In this document: positions 17,664 through 26,502 of the stretch, piece after piece
Position numbering within the stretch: position 1 is the stretch's first letter
How the letters are laid out: each line of letters begins with the position of its first letter
Assembly (NCBI RefSeq): GCF_040151475.1
Contig: NZ_JBDKWG010000122.1
Span: forward strand, 62,001 to 126,000
DNA: 64,000 nucleotides
Source: CAXBNB01 sp040151475
GTDB taxonomy: Bacteria; Bacteroidota; Bacteroidia; Cytophagales; Cyclobacteriaceae
Reading direction: 5' to 3'
The notes under the pieces: model-generated
Databases searched by the model: none
Told to the model about the DNA's origin: nothing
The model's input: only the letters and a program-made list of their open reading frames with translations
Program-made: the position numbers and the translations under genes

Positions 17664-18290
17664 TTATTCTGCTGCTGATTCTTCCACTGCATCCTCTGAT
17701 GCTTCTGTTGCTTCCTCCTCTTCTTCAGTTGAGGTTTTTCCTCTAAGAGCTCTCGGTATTTCTACAACTGCTACAGACGCCTGAGGTGTATCCAGAATCT
17801 GGAAATTTTCAGAAGGAACCTCACTTACCTTAATGGCACGGCCAAAATCCAATGGTGTAATATCCACATCTATGTGCTCCGGCATGTCCTTAGGAAGGGC
17901 ATTAACTTTCAATGTCCTCCTTTTCTTCACCAAAGTACCCCCTTTGGTTACGCCTTTAGATTGTCCAATAAAGTGAACCGGAATATCCATTTTGATGTGC
18001 TTTCCTTCAAACAATTCAAGAAAGTCAACATGTAAAATAATTTCACTTACCGGATGGAATTGAATATCCTGAAGAATACACTTAAATTCTTTTCCTTCAA
18101 TGTTTAAGTGCACGAAATGAGCTTCTCCTGTATAAACCAACTCCCTGAATAATATCATTGGGGCATAAAAATGAATTTGCTCTTCTCCTCCGTAAATTAC
18201 GCAAGGAACCATGCTTTCATTTCTCAGCCTCTTGGACTCTGATTTACCGAGATTTGCTCTATTATACCCTATAATCTCAATGGTTTTCAT
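17664..18290 (-). CDS. rplY: 50S ribosomal protein L25, CTC form
   Basis: 208 residues, the long Ctc form: an N-terminal L25 5S-rRNA-binding domain (IEIIGYNRANLGKSESKRLR, then VPCVIYG), a TL5/CTC beta domain (VDFLELFEGKHIKMDIPVHF, GVTKGGTLVKK, LPKDMPEHIDVDI) and an acidic C-terminal tail of Glu, Ala and Ser. It binds 5S rRNA in the large ribosomal subunit. It is 19 bp downstream of prs on the same strand and almost certainly co-transcribed with it. Confidence 0.95.
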   Translation of the reverse strand: MKTIEIIGYNRANLGKSESKRLRNESMVPCVIYGGEEQIHFYAPMILFRELVYTGEAHFVHLNIEGKEFKCILQDIQFHPVSEIILHVDFLELFEGKHIKMDIPVHFIGQSKGVTKGGTLVKKRRTLKVNALPKDMPEHIDVDITPLDFGRAIKVSEVPSENFQILDTPQASVAVVEIPRALRGKTSTEEEEEATEASEDAVEESAAE

Positions 18291-18309
18291 AATATAAAAT
18301 GTTTGTTTA

Positions 18310-19245
18310 TTAATGATTTATAAATAACGAACTAATGGATTCATGATCATGAATCTTCCTGATAGCTTTTGCCATAATTTCGGCCAAGGTAAGCACTTTA
18401 ATTTTTGACAATTCTTTTTTAAGCGGGATACTATCGGTCACCACCAATTGTTCCAATGCTGAATTTTCAACATTTTCATACGCCTTTCCTGACAAGATAG
18501 CATGCGTACATACTGCTCTTACAGAGTTAGCACCTTTTTCCATTACCAAATCGCCTGCCTTGCATAAAGTACCAGCAGTATCGATAATGTCATCAACAAG
18601 TACTACATCTTTTCCAGTCACATCACCAATGATTTGCATAGAAGCGATCTCATTGGCTCGTTTTCTATGCTTATCGCAAATCACCATTTCTGCATTGAAA
18701 AATTTAGCGTATTGCCTTGCCCTTTTAGTTCCTCCCACATCCGGAGCTGCTATCATCAAGTTTTCAAGGTTCAAACTTTTAATATAAGGAACAAAAATGG
18801 AAGACCCGTCTAAATGATCAACCGGAATATCAAAAAAGCCCTGAATCTGATCAGCATGAAGGTCGCAGGTCATTATCCTGTTAGCACCAGCAGCCTGCAA
18901 TAAATTTGCCATCAGTTTAGCTGCAATGGTTACCCTTGGCTTGTCTTTACGGTCTTGTCTCGCATAGCCAAAATAAGGAGCGACCACTGTTACGTACTTG
19001 GCACTTGCCCTTCTCGCAGCGTCTATCATGAGCAAAAGCTCCATAATATTGTCCGTAGGGGCATATGTGGATTGTATTAAAAACACATCGCACCCTCTGA
19101 CAGACTCACTGAAACTGAAAGAAAGTTCCTGATCACTAAACCGTTCAGAATTACACGCTCCTAATGGCTTGCCATAGTGTTGAGCTATGCTTCTTGCAAG
19201 ATTCTGCGACCCTTGCCCCGCAAATAATTTTACTGATGATGTCAT
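18310..19245 (-). CDS. prs: Ribose-phosphate pyrophosphokinase
   Basis: 311 residues, class I PRPP synthetase. Seen: FSDQELSFSF, the flexible loop region with YARQDRKDKPR (ATP binding), CDLHADQIQGFFDIPVDHL, and the PRPP-binding loop DVVLVDDIIDTAGTLCKA. It makes PRPP from ribose 5-phosphate and ATP for purine, pyrimidine, His and Trp synthesis, which suits the nearby purL. The start codon lies only 11 bases after the T-run of a hairpin that follows tRNA-Gln, so the leader of its transcript is either very short or includes that hairpin. Confidence 0.96.
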   Translation of the reverse strand: MTSSVKLFAGQGSQNLARSIAQHYGKPLGACNSERFSDQELSFSFSESVRGCDVFLIQSTYAPTDNIMELLLMIDAARRASAKYVTVVAPYFGYARQDRKDKPRVTIAAKLMANLLQAAGANRIMTCDLHADQIQGFFDIPVDHLDGSSIFVPYIKSLNLENLMIAAPDVGGTKRARQYAKFFNAEMVICDKHRKRANEIASMQIIGDVTGKDVVLVDDIIDTAGTLCKAGDLVMEKGANSVRAVCTHAILSGKAYENVENSALEQLVVTDSIPLKKELSKIKVLTLAEIMAKAIRKIHDHESISSLFINH

Positions 19246-19256
19246 CTTTATTTGTT

Positions 19257-19305
19257 AAAAAAATATCCCGATCCATCCCTCTTTACTGGGATCAGGGATC
19301 GGGAT
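19257..19305 (-). terminator. Hairpin between tRNA-Gln and prs
   Basis: A 10-bp perfect stem (ATCCCGATCC at 19265-19274 with GGATCGGGAT at 19296-19305) precedes seven T on the minus strand. It looks like a full intrinsic terminator for tRNA-Gln, but the prs ATG begins 11 bases later, so it could also attenuate prs. Confidence 0.7.
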
Positions 19306-19317
19306 CATTCTTTTTTG

Positions 19318-19390
19318 TTGGCCTACTAGGGCTCGAACCTAGACTCTTCTGGACCAAAACCAGACGTGTTGCCAGTTACACCATAGGCCA
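19318..19390 (-). tRNA. tRNA-Gln (anticodon TTG)
   Basis: 73 nt on the minus strand with a 7-bp acceptor stem TGGCCTA/TAGGCCA (U1-A72, as in E. coli tRNA-Gln), D arm with GTGTAACTGGCAACAC, anticodon stem CTGG/CCAG around loop TTTTGGT (anticodon TTG), variable loop, and T arm CTAGG-TTCGAGC-CCTAG. The CCA end is not encoded. It is charged by the GlnS encoded at 6.8-8.5 kb. Confidence 0.96.
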
Positions 19391-19418
19391 ATCTTATACC
19401 CCTCTTAATTTGGGAACA

Positions 19419-19426
19419 CAAAATTA
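19419..19426 (-). promoter_or_regulatory. -7 box of the tRNA-Gln promoter
   Basis: Read on the minus strand this is TAATTTTG, matching TAnnTTTG, ending 28 bases before the tRNA 5' end. No clear -33 element was found. Confidence 0.45.
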
Positions 19427-19639
19427 GTATTCTGTTTTTTAATTAGAAAGTATTTACGATAAAAAGGTGAAAATTAATTACGTGTTTTTTTCTCTATTGG
19501 TTCGAGTCGCTCAAATCAGGATTCCTCTAAGGATACCTCCATGTAATTGCGTAATTTCCACAACTAGAATACAACCAGTCTGTATTGAAAAAAGCCACCC
19601 CTTTCTACCAGCAGTAAAGCAAATGATATGTTGAATCAA

Positions 19640-21850
19640 TCAAAACTTAAATGTAAGCCCGGCCTTCAAGAAAAAAGGAACTCCCGGTGTAAAGTGTATT
19701 TCTGAAACTGAACTGGCTTCTCCTGACAGCCTTGACTCGGTATCAAACTGTGCTTCTCTCCATTCGGTATTGAATATGTTTTCTACAGAAACTCCAAACG
19801 ACCAAAAAGGGCGATTGTAATTGATATTCATATCGGAAACAAAATAACCTTGTGCAACCACTGAATTGGTCTCATTGGCTGCTCTATCTTTCAGATACCT
19901 GTATTTTATACTCCCACTTATTCTTTTTCCCTGATAAGACATTCCTCCTGAACTGGTAAATGTTGGTGCCAAAGGAATATAATTGGCTCCTTCGACTTCA
20001 TCTATGGATTTAGGATTGGCATAGTTGATATTGCTATAGGCAAACAAATTGTCAGTAACCTGATATGTCAAGCCAAAATCAATACCAGACCTTTTTGTTC
20101 TCCCACTTGGTTCTACAATACCACCATCGCCTACATACACGAATTCCTGCTCAAGTGACAAATGCCAATAGGCAATATCCACAAACAGACGCTCAAAAGG
20201 CCTGTAAACAGTACCAAGATCAAATCCCAAAGCAGCAGGCAAAGTATTGATGGCTGCTGCATCTAATACTACCCTTGCATCATTGCTATGAAAGCTTCTT
20301 CCTGTTTTAGCATAAAACTGAAACTGATCATTAGCCCTGTAAACCACGTTTAACTTAGGAGAAAAAAATGCCTGAGTCTTGGACTTACGTTGATAGGTTG
20401 ACTGCAATGCATCCACTTCCTCAAACCTAAACTGGTCTAATCTTGCTCCAAAATTGACCAGCCACTTGTTTCTTTCCCAGGTAAAATCAGAAAATAAAAA
20501 ACCATTGACTTCATCAATATCAGCCAGTGCAATTGGAATCAGGGTTTCTCTCCGGTTGCGGGTGTGTGACAATTCATTACCATCAATGTCATCATACCTA
20601 AATCCTGCTCCACTTTCGATGGCAAAATCTCCCGAAAACACAGAAGTATTATAATTGTAACTTGATTGTAATCCATATATTTTTCTACTTTCTTTTTGCT
20701 TTATCTGATCTCCATTAACAGGGTCTTCTAAAAAAAAGGTGAAATTAGAATACAGTTCAAAATCATAATTGGACATATACGCTTTCGTTTTTACGAATTG
20801 ATTTTCGCTCAACGTAGTTGTATAGTCTATCAGAAAATTTTGTCTGGAAGTTTGGCCTCCTTCGGTATCGTCTATGGCTCCAAACCTTCCTATCTGCTCA
20901 ACAGCCCTCAACGGAATTTGCCCTGAAGCATCCCATTTACTCTGAAAGTTGGAAACTTGTACTTTAAGAAAATTGTTATTGATCTGAGTAGTATATTTTC
21001 CAAATATATTTAGTCGATTGAAGTTTTGAGGCGAATCAAAAGGACCATCAGTCATTAGGTACTCTGTAGCCAAATAGCCATCCGAATTACCTGATCCGCT
21101 AAATAAATCAATCATGCTTACCATACGAGAGGTATTAAAGCTTCCTCCTTCCAGTTTAATGAAATTACCATCAATCCTGTCCCGGGTTTTAAAGTTCACA
21201 TACCCGGCAGTAGTAAAGTTTCCCTTTTGCGCATAGTAAGGCCCTTTGCCAAAATCAATTCCTTTTACCGTTTCAGGAATTAGAAAATGTAAATCAGCAT
21301 AGCCCTGCCCATGTGCATGAGAAACCATATTCACAGGGATACCATCGGCTGTAATTTGTATGTCTGTACCATGGTCTATATCAAACCCACGCAGGAATAT
21401 TTGCTCAGCCTTGCCTCCGCCTGCATGTTGAGATATATACAGACCCGGTACTTTTCTCAATATTTCCTGCGAAGAGTTTACAGGGTTTAGTTTAAGTTGC
21501 ACATCGCTAATTCGGGATATTGCATTTATATCAGACATGATAACCACCTGCCCTAATTCGATAGGAGCTGGCTCCATTTTGATATTCCAATTGGTTTCTT
21601 TATTTGCAATAAACTGAACACGTGTGTATCCAACCATTGATATTAAAATAGAATCTCCCGCACTGACTTCCTTCAAGACAAAATTCCCATTAACATCTGT
21701 ATGGGCATGGTTTTCACTCGTTTTATCATAAATGGTCACAAACTCTATCGGATCTCCGGTTTGGCCATCTACAATTCTACCTGTTGACTTGTCCTGAGCA
21801 CAAACTAGTATAGAAATGTGAAGTAAAATTACGAGTAGTTTTAGTTTCAT
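19640..21850 (-). CDS. TonB-dependent outer membrane receptor
   Basis: 736 residues. A signal peptide (MKLKLLVILLHISILVCA) is followed by a carboxypeptidase-regulatory-like domain (GRIVDGQTGDPIEFVTIYD, residues ~24-100), the plug (EILRKVPGLYISQHAGGGKAEQ, FLRGFDIDHGTDI) and a 22-strand barrel ending LKAGLTFKF with the terminal Phe needed by BamA. The plug motif PVNMVSHAHGQGYADLHF is His-rich and shared by a distinct receptor subgroup. It imports a ligand using TonB energy; the ligand cannot be told, and no siderophore, cobalamin or SusD gene is adjacent. It is 108 bp after purL on the same strand. Confidence 0.92.
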   Translation of the reverse strand: MKLKLLVILLHISILVCAQDKSTGRIVDGQTGDPIEFVTIYDKTSENHAHTDVNGNFVLKEVSAGDSILISMVGYTRVQFIANKETNWNIKMEPAPIELGQVVIMSDINAISRISDVQLKLNPVNSSQEILRKVPGLYISQHAGGGKAEQIFLRGFDIDHGTDIQITADGIPVNMVSHAHGQGYADLHFLIPETVKGIDFGKGPYYAQKGNFTTAGYVNFKTRDRIDGNFIKLEGGSFNTSRMVSMIDLFSGSGNSDGYLATEYLMTDGPFDSPQNFNRLNIFGKYTTQINNNFLKVQVSNFQSKWDASGQIPLRAVEQIGRFGAIDDTEGGQTSRQNFLIDYTTTLSENQFVKTKAYMSNYDFELYSNFTFFLEDPVNGDQIKQKESRKIYGLQSSYNYNTSVFSGDFAIESGAGFRYDDIDGNELSHTRNRRETLIPIALADIDEVNGFLFSDFTWERNKWLVNFGARLDQFRFEEVDALQSTYQRKSKTQAFFSPKLNVVYRANDQFQFYAKTGRSFHSNDARVVLDAAAINTLPAALGFDLGTVYRPFERLFVDIAYWHLSLEQEFVYVGDGGIVEPSGRTKRSGIDFGLTYQVTDNLFAYSNINYANPKSIDEVEGANYIPLAPTFTSSGGMSYQGKRISGSIKYRYLKDRAANETNSVVAQGYFVSDMNINYNRPFWSFGVSVENIFNTEWREAQFDTESRLSGEASSVSEIHFTPGVPFFLKAGLTFKF

Positions 21851-21958
21851 TGATTCAATAATTACTGGTTTTAATTGAATTTGATTCTACATACGAAACT
21901 ACAACAAGGAATAGATTTCTGAAACTAAAATAAGATCAATTACTTTTTTTAGTTACAA

Positions 21959-24900
21959 TCACTTAGTTGCTTTTTCTTCTACCCATTTTCTTGCTTCAAT
22001 AAAAGGAAGAATCCAAGGTGAAACTTCATCTTGTCTTTCAGGGTAATGTGCCCAGTTCCAGGGGAAAATAGCCCTTTCTAGGTGCGGCATGATTGCAAAA
22101 TGCCTTCCATCGTTAGAATACACCGCAGCTACATTATAATCTGATCCATTAGGGTTTCCAGGATACTCGCTATAGCTAAATTTGCAACCTATATTATAAT
22201 CACTTTCATTACCCGGCAAATCAAACTTACCTTCTCCATGCGCAAGCCATACACCCATTCTCGTTCCGGATAGCACTCCAAACATTACAGAATCATTTTT
22301 TGGAATAGTAACATCAACAAATGTCGATTCAAATTTATGAGAATCGTTGTGCTTCATTTTAGGATGGTCACTCATTTCAGGAAAAATCAATCCCAGTTCC
22401 ATCATCAGTTGGCAACCGTTGCAAACACCAAGGCTCAGCGTGTCTTCTCTTTTGTAAAAGTTATCCAAAGCATTCTTCGCTTTTTCATTGTACATAAATG
22501 CTCCTGCCCATCCCTTTGCGGATCCTAATACATCGGAGTTGGAAAAACCACCTACAAAAACAATCATATTCACATCGGATAAATCTTCTCTTCCTGAAAT
22601 AAGATCCGTCATGTGTACATCTTTCACATCAAAACCTGCCAGATAAAGTGAATAGGCCATTTCACGATCACCATTTACACCCTTTTCCCTTATGATAGCA
22701 GCTTTAATACCAGACTTGTTTTTTCTCCTATTGTTCAACCCCGATGCTTCAAGACTCCCTGCCCAATTTTTAGGAAAATTAAATTGAAGTGGCTGGTTTT
22801 TGTAATTATCAAAACGATCCTGAGCCAGGTTGTTGCTGGTTTGAGATTGATCCAGCAGGTATGATGTTTTAAACCACACATCTCTGTAGTAGTCAATATC
22901 CAAAGCTACAAAAGTTGAATCATGGTGAATTCTGATCTCTCGTTGTTTACTTACTACTCCAATGTCCTCAAAATCAACACCATCTTTTTCTAATGCTTCA
23001 ACAGCATCAATATCATCAACCTGTAAAATCAGTGCCGGATTTTCGCTAAAAAGCACTTTAACCAATTCTGTATCACTAAAAGTGGATAAATCAAGGTTCA
23101 TTCCCATTTTGGTATTTGGGAAATTCATTTCGAGCAAAGAGGTAACAAATCCTCCTGAAGAAACATCATGACCTGACAAAATTTTACCTTCTGAAATAAG
23201 CTGTTGTACTGTCTTAAATATAGTTTTTATATCTGAAGCTTGCTTAAGCTTAGGTGGTGTATTTCCAATAGCATTTACAGATTGTGCAAAGCTACTGCCC
23301 CCCAACTCAAATTGATTGTCTGTAAGGGGAATATAAATAATTTTAGAGCCTTCAATCGGTTTAAGATTAGGACTCAACACTTTAGTGATGTCTGACACTT
23401 CACTTATCGCAGAAATAATAACCGTACCCGGGGAATCAACAGTTTGTCCATCTGCATATTTTTGAGACATAGAAAGAGAATCTTTACCTGTTGGTACGTT
23501 AATTCCCAGTTCAACGGCAAATTCACTGATCGCCTCTACTGCTTTGTATAATCTGGCGTTTTCTCCTTCTGTTTTTGTAGGCCACATCCAGTTAGCACTC
23601 AATGAAACACCTCCCAGTCCATGAGCCAAAGGAGCCCAAATCAGGTTGGTTAAACTTTTGGCTATAGCCAGTTTAGAGCCTTTCACGGGATCAGCCAATG
23701 CGGCTACTGGCGCATGCCCCAGAGATGTTGCAATCCCTTTGTTGTTTACAAAATCCAGAGCCATCACAGCTACATTGTTCAATGGCAATTGGATTTCTCC
23801 ACAAGTTTGTTGCTTGGCCACTCTTCCTGTTACCGATCTATCTACTTTATTAGTCAACCAATCTTTACAAGCCACGCCTTCCAATTGGAGAACTCTTTCA
23901 AGGTGTTGCTCAAGTTTTTTAGAATTGTATTCAGGTTCTTTATAATTAGTACGGATATTTTTATCTACCAGCACTGTTTTAGGTGCAGATCCAAACATGT
24001 GCGACAACCCCCAGTTAATGGCAGCCTTTTTACCGCCATTTCTACTCAACACAAATTTATTATCACCTGTTGCTTCTCCAACAGTATATATAGGAGCTCT
24101 TTCTCTATCTGCTATTTTTGTAAGCAATTCAATATCCTTCTCTTTGATAGCCAGTCCCATTCTTTCCTGAGACTCATTGCCTATTATTTCTTTATCAGAA
24201 AGGGTTGAATCTCCTACTGGCAATTTATTAATGTCAATGTTTCCTCCGGTTTCTTCAACCAATTCAGAAAGACAATTGAGGTGCCCTCCTGCCCCATGAT
24301 CGTGAACTGAAATAATTGGATTGTTCTTGCTTTCTACCAATGCCCGAATCGTATTTGAAACTCTTTTTTGCATTTCAGGATTGGATCGCTGAACAGCATT
24401 GAGTTCAATGGCATTAGCATATTCTCCTGTAGCAACAGAGGACACAGCCCCTCCTCCCATTCCAATTCGATAATTGTCACCACCAAGTATTACTATTTTA
24501 TCACCCTTGTTTACGGCCTTTTTTTGTGCATCTTCCTTCTTACCATAGCCAACTCCTCCGGCTTGCATGATTACCTTGTCAAAACCCTGAATCCTGCCAT
24601 CTTCCTCATGCTCAAATGTCAACAAGCTTCCACAGATCAAAGGCTGCCCAAACTTGTTTCCAAAATCACTGGCTCCATTTGATGCTTTAATCAGTATTTC
24701 CAATGGCGTTTGGTACAACCATTTTCTTTCCCTGATGTTTTCCTCCCACTTTCTACCTTTTTCAAGCCTTGGGTATGAAGTCATGTAAACGGCAGTCCCT
24801 GCGAGCGGGATACTCCCCTGACCGCCAGCCATTCTATCCCGGATTTCTCCACCCGAGCCTGTAGCAGCACCGTTAAATGGCTCAACTGTAGTCGGAAAAT

Positions 24901-25636
24901 TATGTGTTTCAGCCTTCAGTGACAAAACAGACTCAATCTCACCTGTTTCGAAATAATCAGGCTTGTCTTGGGTAGCGGGAGCAAATTGTTCCATCATCGG
25001 TCCCTTGACAAAAGCCACATTGTCTTTATAAGCAGACTCAATCAGTCCCCAATTTTCCTTTGATGTTTTTTTAATCAACTTAAAAAGTGATTCCGGTTTT
25101 TCCTCTCCATCAATGATAAAAGTGCCATTGAAGATTTTATGCCGACAATGTTCAGAATTCACCTGAGAGAATCCAAATACTTCACTGTCTGTCAATTTCC
25201 TTCCCAAATCTTTGCTCACACTTTCCAGATATGTCACCTCTTCATCATTCAGTGCCAAGCCCTCCTTTTTATTATATTCTGCTATATCTTCTATATCCAA
25301 TATAGCATCAGGCATTTTGTCTATGGTGAAAATATCCTGATCAATGGCATCATATTTATGCATGAGCATTGGATCAAACTCCGCATTCACATAAAACTCT
25401 TCTATCCGCTCTATTCCTTCAATTCCCATGTTTTGGGTGATTTCCACCGCATTGGTACTCCAGGGTGTTACCATTTCCCGGCGTGGACCTACAAACCCTC
25501 CTTTGATCTCAGAATCTTCTAATTTCTCAGCATCCCCAAGCAGCCAACTCAGTTTGCTATTGTCCTGATCCGTGAGGGGTTTTAAAGATTTTATTGCGTA
25601 AAAAGTGTTGTTGTCTTTTTTGAAAATTGAGATCAT
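21959..25636 (-). CDS. purL: Phosphoribosylformylglycinamidine synthase, large single-chain form
   Basis: 1225 residues: N-terminal PurS-like domain, two AIR-synthase-type halves (HNFPTTVEPFNGAATGSGG; SEHCRHKIFNG; second half with DVSSGGFVTSLLEM) and a C-terminal glutaminase class I domain with the nucleophile in SLGVCNGCQLM and the His/Glu partners near HGEGKF. It converts FGAR to FGAM in purine synthesis with glutamine as nitrogen donor. This fused form is typical of Proteobacteria and Bacteroidota. A -7-like box lies 27 bp before the start. Confidence 0.96.
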   Translation of the reverse strand: MISIFKKDNNTFYAIKSLKPLTDQDNSKLSWLLGDAEKLEDSEIKGGFVGPRREMVTPWSTNAVEITQNMGIEGIERIEEFYVNAEFDPMLMHKYDAIDQDIFTIDKMPDAILDIEDIAEYNKKEGLALNDEEVTYLESVSKDLGRKLTDSEVFGFSQVNSEHCRHKIFNGTFIIDGEEKPESLFKLIKKTSKENWGLIESAYKDNVAFVKGPMMEQFAPATQDKPDYFETGEIESVLSLKAETHNFPTTVEPFNGAATGSGGEIRDRMAGGQGSIPLAGTAVYMTSYPRLEKGRKWEENIRERKWLYQTPLEILIKASNGASDFGNKFGQPLICGSLLTFEHEEDGRIQGFDKVIMQAGGVGYGKKEDAQKKAVNKGDKIVILGGDNYRIGMGGGAVSSVATGEYANAIELNAVQRSNPEMQKRVSNTIRALVESKNNPIISVHDHGAGGHLNCLSELVEETGGNIDINKLPVGDSTLSDKEIIGNESQERMGLAIKEKDIELLTKIADRERAPIYTVGEATGDNKFVLSRNGGKKAAINWGLSHMFGSAPKTVLVDKNIRTNYKEPEYNSKKLEQHLERVLQLEGVACKDWLTNKVDRSVTGRVAKQQTCGEIQLPLNNVAVMALDFVNNKGIATSLGHAPVAALADPVKGSKLAIAKSLTNLIWAPLAHGLGGVSLSANWMWPTKTEGENARLYKAVEAISEFAVELGINVPTGKDSLSMSQKYADGQTVDSPGTVIISAISEVSDITKVLSPNLKPIEGSKIIYIPLTDNQFELGGSSFAQSVNAIGNTPPKLKQASDIKTIFKTVQQLISEGKILSGHDVSSGGFVTSLLEMNFPNTKMGMNLDLSTFSDTELVKVLFSENPALILQVDDIDAVEALEKDGVDFEDIGVVSKQREIRIHHDSTFVALDIDYYRDVWFKTSYLLDQSQTSNNLAQDRFDNYKNQPLQFNFPKNWAGSLEASGLNNRRKNKSGIKAAIIREKGVNGDREMAYSLYLAGFDVKDVHMTDLISGREDLSDVNMIVFVGGFSNSDVLGSAKGWAGAFMYNEKAKNALDNFYKREDTLSLGVCNGCQLMMELGLIFPEMSDHPKMKHNDSHKFESTFVDVTIPKNDSVMFGVLSGTRMGVWLAHGEGKFDLPGNESDYNIGCKFSYSEYPGNPNGSDYNVAAVYSNDGRHFAIMPHLERAIFPWNWAHYPERQDEVSPWILPFIEARKWVEEKATK

Positions 25637-25662
25637 TGGAATGCCAGTTCGATTCTATTTCG

Positions 25663-25670
25663 CAAAAGTA
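25663..25670 (-). promoter_or_regulatory. -7 box upstream of purL
   Basis: TACTTTTG on the minus strand ends 27 bp before the purL ATG and matches TAnnTTTG. The -33 element is weak (a TTTA about 15 bases further up). No purine riboswitch fold is seen. Confidence 0.45.
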
Positions 25671-25745
25671 AGATTTATTTCTAAATCTAGTACCCGAGAA
25701 TCTTTAAGCCCAAAATTTAATTGAAGAAAACTGATTGATAATCAC

Positions 25746-25778
25746 AAAAAAGGCTTGTGAGAAGTTTACCCACAAGCC
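25746..25778 (-). terminator. Terminator after the EF-hand gene
   Basis: Stem GGCTTGTG/CACAAGCC (25752-25759 with 25771-25778) with an 11-base loop and six T on the minus strand, 24 bp after the EF-hand stop codon. Confidence 0.85.
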
Positions 25779-25801
25779 CTAAATTCGTCATTCGTTTCTT
25801 A

Positions 25802-26347
25802 TTACAGTTTTCCAAACATGTAGTTACCTTTGGCATCCTCATCATTGGAATAGAAGAAATCGTTTAACAGGCTCAACACTTTAGCTTTATCGATTTCAAT
25901 GGTGCCATTTTCGGACATCATAGCGTAAGCATAAGTTGCCTCTTCTTTAGGTTTACCATATACCTTAAAAAGTAATTCCCATTCCTTTTCTTCAATTAAC
26001 CCATTTTCATCAACATCTACACCATCTATAATCGCATCAGCCACATTGGTCACGGTTATTTGATACATGTCTTTGTTTCCCATAAATGCTTCACAGAACA
26101 CCAGCCATTCTTCAAGGCTTATTTGGTTATCATTATTAGTATCTGCAAATTTCCTGGCTTCATTCCAGTCTTCTATTAGTCTCTGGCGCAAAAAATTGTA
26201 TTTATCAGTACCAGGAGCCCATCCCCTTTCTGAAGATAATCTCTCGGCTACCTCTTCATAGTCCTTTTGATCCAATACTCCATTACCGTTAGCATCCCAA
26301 AATTTAAAGAGTTTGGCGATTTTTTTTTGTTGAAATTCTGTAAGCAT
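25802..26347 (-). CDS. EF-hand calcium-binding protein
   Basis: 181 residues without signal peptide, similar in layout to sarcoplasmic calcium-binding proteins, calexcitin and Streptomyces CalD. Three EF-hand loops keep the acidic ligands: residues 18-29 (DANGNGVLDQKD, Asp rather than Glu at position 12), 69-80 (DTNNDNQISLEE) and 111-122 (DVDENGLIEEKE). A fourth hand near 145-155 (SENGTIEIDKAK) is degenerate. It is likely a cytoplasmic Ca2+ buffer or sensor. It sits upstream of purL on the same strand but has its own terminator. Confidence 0.9.
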   Translation of the reverse strand: MLTEFQQKKIAKLFKFWDANGNGVLDQKDYEEVAERLSSERGWAPGTDKYNFLRQRLIEDWNEARKFADTNNDNQISLEEWLVFCEAFMGNKDMYQITVTNVADAIIDGVDVDENGLIEEKEWELLFKVYGKPKEEATYAYAMMSENGTIEIDKAKVLSLLNDFFYSNDEDAKGNYMFGKL

Positions 26348-26424
26348 AATACTTTAAGTATGTTAAATTTATGTATGAAATATTTTACCTGTGTAAGATA
26401 TATATTGTATTACTTTCATTAATA

Positions 26425-26450
26425 AAAAGACAGAAAAAGAATCGTCTTTT
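26425..26450 (-). terminator. Weak hairpin after murB
   Basis: AAAAGAC/GTCTTTT with a 12-base loop; on the minus strand the stem ends in a short T-run. It is about 50 bp after the murB stop. Confidence 0.35.
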
Positions 26451-26502
26451 CTACTCCAACTAACCATAAGCGACATCTTACCATACCAGAGTACATGAGA
26501 AC

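Noticed and set aside
21850..21959. Riboswitch in front of the TonB receptor gene
   Set aside because: The 108-bp gap is too short and shows no cobalamin or other riboswitch features.
23714..24208. 164-codon plus-strand frame
   Set aside because: It is the antisense shadow of purL with no family resemblance and no start context.
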